From assembly GCF_030811115.1 (NCBI RefSeq), contig NZ_JAUSQK010000001.1, positions 1,612,001 to 1,676,000 of the forward strand: DNA of 64,000 nt, given 5' to 3'. The DNA is from Olsenella profusa DSM 13989 (lineage in GTDB: Bacteria; Actinomycetota; Coriobacteriia; Coriobacteriales; Atopobiaceae). This document shows positions 1 to 7,724 of the stretch, piece by piece; the first letter of the stretch is position 1; each line of letters begins with the position of its first letter. The notes under the pieces are model-generated. The model did no database searches. It was not told the DNA's origin and saw only the letters and a list, made by a program, of their open reading frames with translations. The position numbers were made by a program, and so were the translations under genes.

Positions 1-1
1 G

Positions 2-787
2 CGCCTTCCGTGCCTCGAGGAGCGCCTCGCAGAACACGTTGCCATGCGGCACGCTTGCGCGCACGAGCCGACCGTTGCGATAGGCAAGGAGCCGGTAGCG
101 CGGAACCGGCTTCCACAGGGCCTTCTCATCGTCGGTGCCCAGGGGTGTGGTGGCAAAGAGGAGCGTGTCATCCTTGGGCTGGAAGCAGTAGAGCGTCGTG
201 CTCGATGTGTTGGTGTGCACGTAGGTATAGCTGCCATCGTCCAAGACGAGGTTAAGCTTGTTGAGGTTTCCCAGCTGTGTGATGGAGCCTGCCAAAGCCG
301 AGAAGGTCTGGTCAAAGCCCAGGTTGCCACCTGCGCGCAGCACGGCCTCGTTGATGATGTCCATCAGGAACAACGACATGCGCTCGGAATCCGTCTGGCC
401 GGCCGTGCGCTCCTCATATCCCCAGAGCATGCCCTCATTGAACAGGATGCCATTGTGGATGAGCGTCCAGTCGCGCCCCATGATGTCCGTCTGCAGGAAG
501 GGGTGGCAGTTGGGCTCGGAAAGGGCTCCGCAGGTGGCATTGCGGATGTGCGCCTGCATATGGCGCGCCACGATGGGCTCTCTGAGCAGTGTGGGAAGCA
601 GGGACGATGCGTATGCGGGAACGGGCTCGCGCCAGAGCCGCACGTTGTCCTGTGAGGCGGGGACGGCGTCGTCACGATAGGTGAGGCCCCATCCATGGGG
701 ATGCTGGCGGCTGTGGGTGTAGAACTCAGCGAGATAGGGGCTGGCGTTTATGGGTGAGGCCGCATTGACGGCAAACAGCTCGCACAT
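2..787 (-). CDS. Class II glutamine amidotransferase, YafJ-like (3' end outside window)
   Basis: I translated this on the minus strand from the ATG at 785-787; it stays open for 262 codons to the window edge, so the C-terminus is missing. It starts Met-Cys-Glu-Leu-Phe, placing a cysteine at position 2, the N-terminal nucleophile of class II (Ntn) glutamine amidotransferases. HPHGWG near residue 31 and an Asn-Gly pair in LIHNGILFN fit the glutaminase domain. Single-domain proteins of this type (YafJ family) are thought to hydrolyse glutamine or transfer its amide; the substrate is not known. It is transcribed away from the cysK leader. The family call is firm, the exact role is not. Confidence 0.82.
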   Translation of the reverse strand, partial: MCELFAVNAASPINASPYLAEFYTHSRQHPHGWGLTYRDDAVPASQDNVRLWREPVPAYASSLLPTLLREPIVARHMQAHIRNATCGALSEPNCHPFLQTDIMGRDWTLIHNGILFNEGMLWGYEERTAGQTDSERMSLFLMDIINEAVLRAGGNLGFDQTFSALAGSITQLGNLNKLNLVLDDGSYTYVHTNTSSTTLYCFQPKDDTLLFATTPLGTDDEKALWKPVPRYRLLAYRNGRLVRASVPHGNVFCEALLEARKA

Positions 788-1030
788 GAGAGGAATCCTT
801 CTTGGACGGTACGTACGGACGGTGGTGGATGGCTGACAGGCAACACGTGCAACAGATACGGCGGTGCATGCCCATGACCGTCTCCCCCCGTATGCATCCG
901 GCGTTCCTGCTCAGTGTACCCCATGCGTCAGGATATGCCGTTACGTCTTTGTTGCGCCGCATCGACGTTTCCTATCACAGGCGTACGCATATGACTATAC
1001 CCCTGCGACGAATAATTCCTACCATTTTGC
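788..1030. other. Intergenic region between amidotransferase and cysK promoter
   Basis: I see no supportable gene here. It must hold the divergent promoter of the minus-strand amidotransferase. Near its right end, AATAATTCCTACC (1011-1023) lies just upstream of the cysK -35 box and shares AATTCCTAC with the box in front of sufC. Confidence 0.4.
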
Positions 1031-1059
1031 TTGACATTGCAGGGGTCGGGTCATAGATT
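1031..1059 (+). promoter_or_regulatory. cysK leader promoter
   Basis: TTGACA (1031-1036) is separated by exactly 17 bases from TAGATT (1054-1059), a near-consensus housekeeping promoter. It sits about 270 bases before the cysK start and so makes a long leader transcript that contains the leader peptide and terminator listed next. Confidence 0.75.
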
Positions 1060-1103
1060 GTCTTCCAGGAGCATAGGACATCGATCGACAAGGGGAGAGG
1101 AGC

Positions 1104-1190
1104 ATGCCCGTGCGTCAGTGCATCGCACCATGTTGTTGTACGCCCGCGCTCCCTTCGCCGTGTCGCACGGATGTTCGTAGCATACGCTAG
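1104..1190 (+). CDS. Cysteine-rich leader peptide, putative attenuator of cysK
   Basis: A 28-codon reading frame starts at ATG 1104 behind a strong ribosome binding site (GGGGAGAGGAG, 1092-1102) and ends at TAG 1188-1190. It encodes five cysteines, three consecutive as TGT TGT TGT at 1131-1139 in the run APCCCTP. It lies between a near-consensus promoter and a rho-independent terminator about 50 bases downstream, in front of cysteine synthase. That is the arrangement of a ribosome-mediated attenuator: ribosomes stalling at cysteine codons when Cys-tRNA is scarce would favour read-through into cysK. Cysteine-rich upstream frames with this role are known in mycobacteria. The role here is inferred from layout; an alternative antiterminator fold was not computed. 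Confidence 0.75.
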   Translation: MPVRQCIAPCCCTPALPSPCRTDVRSIR

Positions 1191-1238
1191 CCTGCATCCG
1201 GTCGGGCGCCATGCCCCTCACTCAGACACAGGTTGAAC

Positions 1239-1262
1239 GGGACGCCGTAGCGTCCCTTTTTT
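1239..1262 (+). terminator. Attenuator terminator in the cysK leader
   Basis: A perfect 7-bp stem, GGGACGC (1239-1245) with GCGTCCC (1250-1256), closes a 4-base loop and is followed directly by six Ts (1257-1262). It lies between the leader peptide stop (1190) and the cysK start (1328), so it would end transcription before cysK unless antitermination occurs. Confidence 0.85.
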
Positions 1263-1327
1263 GTGGGCGTCCTGCTCGGCTGGTCATAGGTTCAAGTTGG
1301 GAACGCATGTCATTTGGAGGAAGCACC

Positions 1328-2239
1328 ATGAAGTATGCAAGCAAGGTAGAGTCCGTCATTGGTTCCACGCCCCTCATCGATCTCTCGGTCCTCGCAGATG
1401 GCGCGGCCACCGTCCTGGGCAAGTACGAGGCAACGAACCCCGGTGGATCCGTGAAGGATCGTATCGCCAAGGCCATGGTCGACGCTGCCGAGGGGGACGG
1501 CAGCCTCAGGCCCGGCGGCACCATCATCGAGCCTACGAGCGGCAACACCGGTGTCGGGCTGGCGATGATCGCGGCCGAGCGCGGCTACAGGATGGTGCTC
1601 GTCATGCCCGAGACCATGTCCATCGAGCGGCGCAAGCTTGCTGCCAGCTACGGTGCGCAGATCGTGCTCACGCCGGGTCCCGAAGGCATGACCGGTGCCG
1701 TCAGGCGGGCCGACGAGCTCAAGGACGAGACCCTCGGCGCCATCGTCGCTGGCCAGTTTGTGAACCCCGCGAACCCCGAGGCCCACTACAAGACCACGGG
1801 CCCCGAGGTCTGGACCGACACCGATGGCACGGTCGATGCCTTCGTGGCCGGTGTCGGCACGGGCGGTACCGTGAGCGGTGCCGGTAGGTACCTCAAGGAA
1901 CGGAGGTCCTCGGTGAGGGTCGTTGCCGTCGAGCCGGCGGAGAGCCAGGTGCTTGCCGGCAAGCCCTCTGGATCCCATCGCATCCAGGGAATCGGTGCCG
2001 GCTTCGTGCCCAAGACCTACGATGCGTCCGTGGTCGACGAGGTCGTCCCCATCTCCTCCGATGATGCGATTGACGTCAAGAAGCGCCTGGCGAGCGAAGT
2101 GGGGCTGCTGGTGGGCATCAGCTCCGGCGCTGCGGTGGCCGCAGCGGTGGTGCTGGCACGTCGTCCCGAGTGCGCGGGCAAGACCATCGTGGCCATCCTG
2201 CCCGATACGGGCGAGCGCTACCTGTCCATGGATCTGTAG
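1328..2239 (+). CDS. cysK: Cysteine synthase A (O-acetylserine sulfhydrylase)
   Basis: Makes L-cysteine and acetate from O-acetylserine and sulfide using pyridoxal phosphate, in the cytosol. The ATG at 1328 is preceded by TTGGAGGAAG, giving 303 residues, close to the usual 305-315. NPGGSVKDR near residue 37 carries the PLP-binding lysine, TSGNTG near residue 67 is the substrate loop, and GVGTGGT near residue 176 is the PLP phosphate loop. The C-terminal LLVGISSGA is also typical. A longer in-frame start at 1211 would translate through the leader terminator and is unlikely. It appears to be a single-gene unit controlled by the upstream attenuator. Related PLP enzymes such as cystathionine beta-synthase are less likely at this length. 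Confidence 0.93.
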   Translation: MKYASKVESVIGSTPLIDLSVLADGAATVLGKYEATNPGGSVKDRIAKAMVDAAEGDGSLRPGGTIIEPTSGNTGVGLAMIAAERGYRMVLVMPETMSIERRKLAASYGAQIVLTPGPEGMTGAVRRADELKDETLGAIVAGQFVNPANPEAHYKTTGPEVWTDTDGTVDAFVAGVGTGGTVSGAGRYLKERRSSVRVVAVEPAESQVLAGKPSGSHRIQGIGAGFVPKTYDASVVDEVVPISSDDAIDVKKRLASEVGLLVGISSGAAVAAAVVLARRPECAGKTIVAILPDTGERYLSMDL

Positions 2240-2274
2240 GCGTGTCCGGCCGCGGACGGCGGTCGCATCACCGT

Positions 2275-2330
2275 GGGGCACGCCCGCTTCGCCCGCATTC
2301 GACTCGCGGGAAGGGACGCGGGCGTGCCCC
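2275..2330 (+). terminator. Terminator hairpin after cysK
   Basis: GGGGCACGCCCGC (2275-2287) is perfectly complementary to GCGGGCGTGCCCC (2318-2330), with a 30-base loop. A moderately T-rich stretch follows but no pure T run. Confidence 0.6.
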
Positions 2331-2407
2331 ATTCCATTTCGTTCGCTTTTCCTAGTCGACGGATTGGTCAACAACGGGTATCCTAGCCGCAGGTGAAAGG
2401 AGCATGT

Positions 2408-3748
2408 GTGGATACCCAGTCTCAACCTCAGCCACAGCCAGACGCACGACAGCCCGTTGGCATGGGCATGCAGCAAGGCGCGCCCGTCCTGCAGCAACCC
2501 CCACAGTGGTATGTCGGGCCTCAGGCTCAGCCCCCCCGGGAATGGCTCGCTGCACAGACGTGCCAGGTACAACCCCAACCCCAACCCCAACCCCAACCCC
2601 AACCGGGATGCCCATCTCAAGCCCAGCCACAGCCCGGCTGCCAGGCGCCCGTTTCTCCTCCGCAACAGCCTATGCCGCAGCAGACGATGGCGTATCGGGC
2701 ACCCGTCCCGTTGCAGCAGAACCAACAGGTTCCCTGCCAACAGGCCTATTGGCAGCCACAGCAAGCGTACCAGCAGCCCGTTCCACAGGCCCAGTCCTGC
2801 CAGCAAGCCGCCTACCCGCAGCCCTACCAGCAGGCTCCTGGCCCCTACCAGGCGTATCAGCCGGTCTATCAGCAGCAGGTGCCCGTAGCCATTCCCATTG
2901 CACCACGCAAGCCAAGGTCAGGCTGGGGTAGGCTCATCGGCGGCCTGCTCCTGGGCTTTGTCGCCTATCTCGGCGGCGCTCTCGTCGGTCTCCTCATCTC
3001 GTGGGCGACAGGGGCCGACTACCTGCTTACGATCGAGGTGTCCTGTGCCGTCGTCGCCTCCCTCTGCTGTCTGATGCTTGGCGGCAGGCAGCTGCTCACG
3101 TGGGACAGGGCGACCTTCAGGGAGTGCTTCTCTAGGCTGTGGTGGATGTTCATCCCCATTCTGTTCTTCGTTCAGCTGATGCTTATTTCCTCTCTGGCAG
3201 AGGGCAGCACCCTTGATCCAAACTGGCCCCTCAATATTCTCTACCTGCTTGTCTTCACGACAGCCGTTGGACTCTTCGAGGAGGCGCTCTTCAGGGGACT
3301 CCTGCTCCATGGCCTTCTTGCGCGCATGGGCACCAACCAGCGAGGCGTCATCGGCGCCCTGGTCATCTCGTCGCTGCTCTTTGGCATGGCACACATCTCG
3401 CCGGGCAATGTCGACTTTGGCGATGGCCTGCAGGTTGCCCAGGCAATCCTCAAGATCTGTCAGGCCGGGTTGCTGGGCTTTGTGTTCGCTGCGTTTTCGG
3501 CCAGGCAGAACAGGATTTATGGCGTTGGCCTCATGCACGCGCTAACCGACTTCCTCATCATGTTTGTGCCTAATGCCCTCATGGGCCCCATGGTGGAGAC
3601 CAGCTATGTGTCAGATGGCAGCGATGGTGGCGTCATCATCGTCATGTACCTTGTGTACATTGCCCTGTACCTGCCAGCCGCCATCATGGCCTGGCGTTCG
3701 CTCAAGGGATCCCCGCAACCGTTGAGGGGGGCATTCTATCATGCCTAG
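2408..3748 (+). CDS. CPBP-family intramembrane metalloprotease with Gln/Pro-rich N-terminal tail
   Basis: The C-terminal half (from about residue 170) is a multi-pass membrane domain with the three CPBP/Abi (CAAX protease-like) signatures: FEEALFRG near residue 290 (EExxxR), FGMAHIS near 325, and HALTDF near 378. The first ~165 residues are rich in Gln, Pro, Tyr and Ala, include a PQPQPQ run, and should be cytoplasmic and disordered. GTG 2408 is chosen because AAAGGAG (2396-2402) lies at proper spacing; an in-frame GTG at 2393 would overlap that site. Bacterial CPBP proteins act in bacteriocin immunity, peptide processing or membrane protein handling; no substrate can be named here. Upstream is cysK, downstream a MarR regulator, neither clearly co-transcribed. 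Confidence 0.8.
   Translation: MDTQSQPQPQPDARQPVGMGMQQGAPVLQQPPQWYVGPQAQPPREWLAAQTCQVQPQPQPQPQPQPGCPSQAQPQPGCQAPVSPPQQPMPQQTMAYRAPVPLQQNQQVPCQQAYWQPQQAYQQPVPQAQSCQQAAYPQPYQQAPGPYQAYQPVYQQQVPVAIPIAPRKPRSGWGRLIGGLLLGFVAYLGGALVGLLISWATGADYLLTIEVSCAVVASLCCLMLGGRQLLTWDRATFRECFSRLWWMFIPILFFVQLMLISSLAEGSTLDPNWPLNILYLLVFTTAVGLFEEALFRGLLLHGLLARMGTNQRGVIGALVISSLLFGMAHISPGNVDFGDGLQVAQAILKICQAGLLGFVFAAFSARQNRIYGVGLMHALTDFLIMFVPNALMGPMVETSYVSDGSDGGVIIVMYLVYIALYLPAAIMAWRSLKGSPQPLRGAFYHA
2571..2604 (+). repeat. Hexamer tandem repeat AACCCC x 5.7
   Basis: The hexamer AACCCC runs almost six times inside the CPBP coding region and encodes alternating Pro-Gln. Because the unit is 6 bp, copy-number slippage stays in frame. 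The other strand is (GGGGTT)n, a G-quadruplex-type sequence. Confidence 0.9.
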
Positions 3749-3905
3749 GGCCTGTACCTGCCAGACGCCTGGATTACGGGGGTCACCCCTAACGTGTAGG
3801 CTTTTTGGTAGGAGTACAGATTTCTAGCAATTATGCGGTGAAAGGGTAGTGGATTTGTGTATAGTTGAGATGTCAGTGTCAAAATAGGAGCGCGAGGAAC
3901 ATATT

Positions 3906-4364
3906 ATGACCGACAAGTTCGAGAATTTCGTGGGCACCATTTCACGGGCCAGTAAGGCAATCAACCGCATCAAGGGTCAAGAGATGGGCCAGTTTGGTCT
4001 CAAGGGCACTGACTCCATGTGCCTGTACTATCTTGGCAAGAACAATGGGGGTGCCACATCCGCCGAGCTGTCCCGCCAGATCGGCGTTGATCGTGCGGCG
4101 GTCTCCCGTATGGTGACGCGCTTGGAGAACAGTGGGTTTGTGAAGACGGTGCTCAGCCCCCAGGGGAAGAACTACCGCAGCCCCATCGTGCTTACCAAGA
4201 AGGGGGAGGCGGCAACCGAGCGCATAAACAGCATCGTGCGCGTCGTGGTGGAGCGTGCGATCGACAACATTCCTGAGGACGAGCGCGCGGCCATGTACGC
4301 CTCCCTCAATGGCATCATTGCCAACTTGGAGAAGCTCGCGAACGAGTACAGGGCGAGGACATAG
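3906..4364 (+). CDS. MarR-family transcriptional regulator
   Basis: A 152-residue protein of typical MarR length. The winged helix-turn-helix is seen from about residue 50 to 100: an SAELSRQIGVDRAAVSRMVTR recognition helix region, then the wing with a basic GKNYRSPIVLT segment, then LTKKGEA as commonly found in the family. Flanking helices would form the dimer interface. The ATG at 3906 follows GGAGCGCGAGGAAC. MarR dimers usually repress their own and neighbouring genes and respond to phenolic or oxidative signals; the ligand is unknown. No clear partner gene is adjacent: upstream is the CPBP gene, downstream a repeat element. Confidence 0.88.
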   Translation: MTDKFENFVGTISRASKAINRIKGQEMGQFGLKGTDSMCLYYLGKNNGGATSAELSRQIGVDRAAVSRMVTRLENSGFVKTVLSPQGKNYRSPIVLTKKGEAATERINSIVRVVVERAIDNIPEDERAAMYASLNGIIANLEKLANEYRART

Positions 4365-4392
4365 GTCCCGTGCATGCCGCACGGTGGCAGGT

Positions 4393-4565
4393 GAGCGAAA
4401 AGGCCCCAAGTGCGTGCCGATATCGAGGCGCAAGGCGGGTTCGTTGGGAAATCGGGAGTCATCTGACGCCTTCGCAAATCTCATTCCTGGGCTTTTCTTC
4501 GTCCATGGATGCCACTGGCGTGTCGTGCACACACAATCGAGCACGCACTTGGGGCCTTTTCGCTC
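4393..4565. repeat. Inverted-repeat-bounded interspersed element, copy 1
   Basis: A 173-bp element bounded by perfect 25-bp inverted repeats: 4393-4417 (starting GAGCGAAAAGGCCCC) and its complement at 4541-4565. A second, diverged copy lies at 16192-16365 with about 75% similarity inside and the same terminal architecture. It has no convincing coding capacity. It could be a MITE-type element mobilised in trans or a family of structured RNAs; the sequence alone does not decide. Confidence 0.8.
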
Positions 4566-4736
4566 CGCCAAGAATCATGCCCACCCGCATAGCGGGTGGC
4601 CTTGGGTATCGCGCAAAGAATGTACGGCACAGGGTTGAAGACTCTGTCGTTCATCGCCCCGCTTGTGCGTCGCGCCGTCTGCGGAGCATGCGGTATCCTG
4701 TGGCGCCGCTGCTCACGAGGGGGATGATGAATCGCC

Positions 4737-5834
4737 ATGATGCACGTAGATCATGCCATCCTGCACGCATTTGACGTTGATACGGGCTCTGCCTATCTGA
4801 GTGACCGGGAACTCGATCTGGGCGAGCGCCAGGTGAAGTCATACGTGCAGCGCAGCATGCGCCGGATCGTCTCGTCCGCCGAGAGCCGCCATGGGGTGTT
4901 CGAGGGGGAGAACCCCCTGGCTGACGCATTGGAGTCGTATGCCGGCGGCTCGTCCGGCTTCATCGAGGTCTCCCGACAGCTGGCACAGGTGTTCTGGGAG
5001 GAGCTGCGTCACTGCGATGAGCTCGAGCAGGCCGACCTCCTGCTCGCCGACTTCACGGACACCCAGGGTCTAGGGGAGCATGCCAAGGAGATGGGGGAGG
5101 GCCAGGTGGCGCAGGCCATGGCCTGCGCCTTAGCCCCTGCGGATGTGGAGGATCTTTCCGTGCGGTACGTTGGGGCCATCCTGCTGCCACGCAAGCTGGC
5201 CTTCGTGCATGACCTGGGGTCTGATGGCTCGGGCATTGCGGACAACGAGATTCTGCGCCAAGATGCCACACTGCCCAATCCCACGCAGAAGTTCGATACC
5301 TATCTGCTTGTCAACCTGGCTGATGGGTCCATCGACTTCCATGACCGCGAGCGCGCGCAGGGTGGCCGCGCGCTGAGCATCATCGCAGAGTGCATCCTGC
5401 GGTGTAGCCCCCAGGCGTCAAGCAGGGAGGTCGTGCAGCATGTGGAGCGTATCGTGGAGGAGGTTGCCCAGGCGTATGGCACCAATGCGGTCGAAGCCGT
5501 GGCACAGGCCAAGCACATGGTTGCCTCGAGTGCCGAGCGCGAGGAGTCCTTCTCGCCGGCCGAGGTGGGGCGCGCCGTCTTCGAGGGCCAGCCACAGCTG
5601 CGCGAGCGCTACGAGCAGGCCACGCGCGAGGAACGCCTGCCCGAGGAGGTACCCGTGCGACGCTCGGCCGCGAGGCGCATCACGAAGAGCCATCGCATCA
5701 AGACCGACACGGGCATAGAGATCAGCTTCCCCAGCGAGTATGCGGCCGATGCCAACTTCATCGAGTTCACGAGCGATGCCGAGGGCATGGTGTCCATCCT
5801 CATCAAGAACGTGACGCATATCGAGAACAGGTAG
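4737..5834 (+). CDS. Nucleoid-associated protein, NA37/YejK family
   Basis: 365 residues, slightly longer than E. coli YejK (about 335). The N-terminus (HVDHAILHAFDVDTG), an acidic middle region and the C-terminal GIEISFPSEYA segment leading to SILIKNVTHIENR match the NA37 (37-kDa nucleoid-associated) family. Members bind DNA and associate with the nucleoid; their precise function is poorly defined. Two adjacent ATGs (4737, 4740) are possible starts, with GAGGGGGA about 12 bases upstream. It is convergent with yaaA, which ends only 7 bases downstream. Confidence 0.8.
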   Translation: MMHVDHAILHAFDVDTGSAYLSDRELDLGERQVKSYVQRSMRRIVSSAESRHGVFEGENPLADALESYAGGSSGFIEVSRQLAQVFWEELRHCDELEQADLLLADFTDTQGLGEHAKEMGEGQVAQAMACALAPADVEDLSVRYVGAILLPRKLAFVHDLGSDGSGIADNEILRQDATLPNPTQKFDTYLLVNLADGSIDFHDRERAQGGRALSIIAECILRCSPQASSREVVQHVERIVEEVAQAYGTNAVEAVAQAKHMVASSAEREESFSPAEVGRAVFEGQPQLRERYEQATREERLPEEVPVRRSAARRITKSHRIKTDTGIEISFPSEYAADANFIEFTSDAEGMVSILIKNVTHIENR

Positions 5835-5841
5835 GGCCGCG

Positions 5842-6621
5842 CTATGCACGTACGAAGACCCAGACATCATCGGTCGAGCGCTGGGGACTGAAGGCGTAGC
5901 CACGCTCGGAGAAGCTCCTGAGCTCGCGGACATCCCCCAGCTGGCGCTCTGCCGCCCACCGCACCAGGCTGCCGCGTGCGGCCTTTGCCTCGGTGGACCC
6001 TTGCAACAGCCTGCCATCGCGCGGGCGGATGGTGCCGAAGAAGCAGGTGAGCAGCTGGGGCCCATCGGGCAGGACATGCGGCACGATGGTCCTGGCATAT
6101 TCGACTGACGCAACATTGACGATGGTCGTCACCTGTGGCTCGCAGGCGATGGCGTCGTACAGGCGGCCGCCCCAGAACTCATAGAGGTCGCGCGCGCCTC
6201 CGACGGGCAGCTTGGCCTGCATCTCCAGACGATAGGGAGCGACGCCATCGAGGGGCCGCAGGATGCCATACAGCCCTGAGAGGATGCGCAGATGATGCTC
6301 GAGCCAGCCGAGCTGGACGGTGTCCATGACACCTGCGGCAAGGTGCGTGTATTGGATGCCCTGGTACGCGCAGGCTGCCGGCGTGAGGGCGGCGGGATCT
6401 CGGTGCAGCTCGTCGGGCAGCGCCTGGGTGCGTGCCCATGCCTCGTCGGCGAGCCTGTCCGAGCACCTCCAGATGCGTTGTGCCTCGGCGCGCCCCAGGG
6501 AGCGGAGCTCCCCTGCGAGCACGAGCGCCTCGCCCAGCAGCCGCGGGCGCTGGGTGGCGCACGGCTCGTCCCCACTGACGAGCATCCTCTTTGCGGGGGA
6601 GACGATGATGCGGAATCCCAT
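5842..6621 (-). CDS. yaaA: Peroxide stress protein YaaA (DUF328 family)
   Basis: 259 residues, the usual length. Family signatures are present: N-terminal IIVSPAKRM, QYTHL near residue 90, FLSGLYGILRPLD-type segment (here ILSGLYGILRPLD), YRLEMQAKLP near residue 130, and FFGTIRPRDGRLLQGSTEAK-type C-terminal motif. E. coli YaaA lowers intracellular free iron and protects DNA and proteins during hydrogen peroxide stress. Here it lies between the NA37 gene and the rrf2-suf cluster; a link to iron-sulfur metabolism fits but is inferred. It has its own upstream gap with an inverted repeat. Confidence 0.9.
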   Translation of the reverse strand: MGFRIIVSPAKRMLVSGDEPCATQRPRLLGEALVLAGELRSLGRAEAQRIWRCSDRLADEAWARTQALPDELHRDPAALTPAACAYQGIQYTHLAAGVMDTVQLGWLEHHLRILSGLYGILRPLDGVAPYRLEMQAKLPVGGARDLYEFWGGRLYDAIACEPQVTTIVNVASVEYARTIVPHVLPDGPQLLTCFFGTIRPRDGRLLQGSTEAKAARGSLVRWAAERQLGDVRELRSFSERGYAFSPQRSTDDVWVFVRA

Positions 6622-6674
6622 GGCCCCTCCCTATGCCGCCTCGTCTGTTTCGATGTTGGTTTCTGGAACGGAAT

Positions 6675-6710
6675 CTCGTATCGTGAGGCTCTTGCATCTC
6701 AGAATACGAG
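6675..6710. promoter_or_regulatory. Inverted repeat upstream of yaaA
   Basis: CTCGTAT (6675-6681) and ATACGAG (6704-6710) form a 7-bp inverted repeat with a 22-base centre in the yaaA upstream region. It could be an operator or a leader hairpin; no regulator can be assigned. Confidence 0.35.
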
Positions 6711-6792
6711 AGGCTGTCCCAGAGGCGCGAACGTGTGACTCTCTTTCCTAGTGTATGGGCCTTGCCATCGGATGGCACGCTTGGAGGCTCTA

Positions 6793-6829
6793 CGAAGGCG
6801 ACTGACCCACCACGCGTCAGTCGCCTTCG
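6793..6829 (-). terminator. Hairpin at the 3' end of the sufS-sufU-rrf2 operon
   Basis: A perfect 14-bp stem (6793-6806 with 6816-6829) and a 9-base loop overlap the last codons of the rrf2 gene. No T run follows in either direction, so it may be a stability hairpin or a weak terminator. Confidence 0.5.
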
Positions 6830-7239
6830 CTCTGCGGCCGTGTGATGTCGGCAAGTGTTCGGCTGTCCAAGAACTCTGCGGTCATCGCGCCCAGATCGCG
6901 CCACATGCCCACGGTGAGACAGGTGGTCACCTGTGGGCATATCTCGTCATTGGTGCAATCCAGGCACGCCACGGGAGCAAGCGAACCCTCGGCGGCGCGC
7001 AAGATCTGTCCCAGAGTGTACTCCTCGGGCCTGCGTGTCAGACGATAGCCGCCGCCCTTGCCGCGTGCGCTTTCCACGAGCTTTGCCCTATGCAGCAGCG
7101 AGACCACCTGTTCGAGGTACTTGCGCGAGATGCCCTGCCGCTTCGAGACGTCCCCGAGCGATACCCAGCCTGGGTGCGTCGCAAGGTCGCTCATGATGCG
7201 CAGGGCATAGCGTCCCTTTGTGGAGAACATGCCGGCCAT
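6817..7239 (-). CDS. Rrf2/IscR-type transcriptional regulator
   Basis: 140 residues. The winged HTH at the N-terminus (MFSTKGRYALRIMSDLA, then ISRKYLEQVVSLL, then GKGGGYRLTR) is the Rrf2 signature. Three cysteines, spaced in CLDCTNDEICP plus a further TTCL, sit at the position where IscR-like regulators bind a [2Fe-2S] cluster. It is the last gene of sufS-sufU-rrf2; sufU ends 2 bases upstream, so the genes are co-transcribed. Most likely it senses iron-sulfur cluster status and represses the suf genes. Boxes at 9024-9055 and 21894-21926 are candidate binding sites. CymR-like cysteine control is the main alternative, but the cysteines favour an IscR-like role. Confidence 0.88.
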   Translation of the reverse strand: MAGMFSTKGRYALRIMSDLATHPGWVSLGDVSKRQGISRKYLEQVVSLLHRAKLVESARGKGGGYRLTRRPEEYTLGQILRAAEGSLAPVACLDCTNDEICPQVTTCLTVGMWRDLGAMTAEFLDSRTLADITRPQSEGD

Positions 7240-7241
7240 GG

Positions 7242-7724
7242 CTAGGCCTCCATGACCCTCTCGCTTGTGCCGCCATCTTCGAGCATCTCCTCAAGGGTGT
7301 GCCATGCCAGCTCGGCGCATTTCACGCGTGCGGGCATATGGGAGATGTCGCGCAGCATGGCAGCGTCCTCGAGCCGGTCGTCCAAGAGGTCCTCGTCGGT
7401 CTCCTCGCCTCGTACCATGCGCCCGAAGAGCCTGCAGAGCCCTATGGCCTCCTCGGGAGTCTTGCCCACCATGAGATCGCTCATCATGTCTGCGGACGCC
7501 TGGCTGATGGCACAGCCATGGCCCTGGTAGGAGGCCTCGTCGATGGTTCCATCATCCCCCATGCGTACGTAGAACGTGAGCTCGTCGCCACAGGAGGGGT
7601 TCACGCCCTCATGGCTGCAGGTGGCGTCCTCCATGGGATACTTGTAGTCTGGATGCTGCACGTGGTCCATGAACTCGGCATTGTAGAGACCGGTCACACC
7701 CGCGGCGCGCTCCCTGTTATCCAT
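7242..7724 (-). CDS. sufU: SufU-type iron-sulfur assembly protein
   Basis: 160 residues of the NifU-N/SufU family. Conserved cysteines are present in NPSCGDEL (near residue 45), GHGCAIS (near 70) and VKCAELAW (near 135), the zinc/sulfur ligand set of SufU. SufU accepts persulfide sulfur from SufS and passes it to the SufBCD scaffold. The start ATG overlaps the last codons of sufS by 8 bases (ATGGATAA), indicating translational coupling. The insertion between second and third Cys characteristic of SufU rather than IscU appears to be present. Confidence 0.9.
   Translation of the reverse strand: MDNRERAAGVTGLYNAEFMDHVQHPDYKYPMEDATCSHEGVNPSCGDELTFYVRMGDDGTIDEASYQGHGCAISQASADMMSDLMVGKTPEEAIGLCRLFGRMVRGEETDEDLLDDRLEDAAMLRDISHMPARVKCAELAWHTLEEMLEDGGTSERVMEA

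Noticed and set aside
1104-1262. T-box or SAM riboswitch in the cysK leader
   Set aside because: No GGGTGGNACCGCG-type T-box sequence or SAM-riboswitch core is seen; the Cys-rich reading frame explains the terminator better.
1310-2806. Long antisense frame (498 codons) opposite cysK and the CPBP gene
   Set aside because: It spans two genes on the other strand, has composition of a shadow frame and no known motif; cysK and CPBP motifs are unambiguous.
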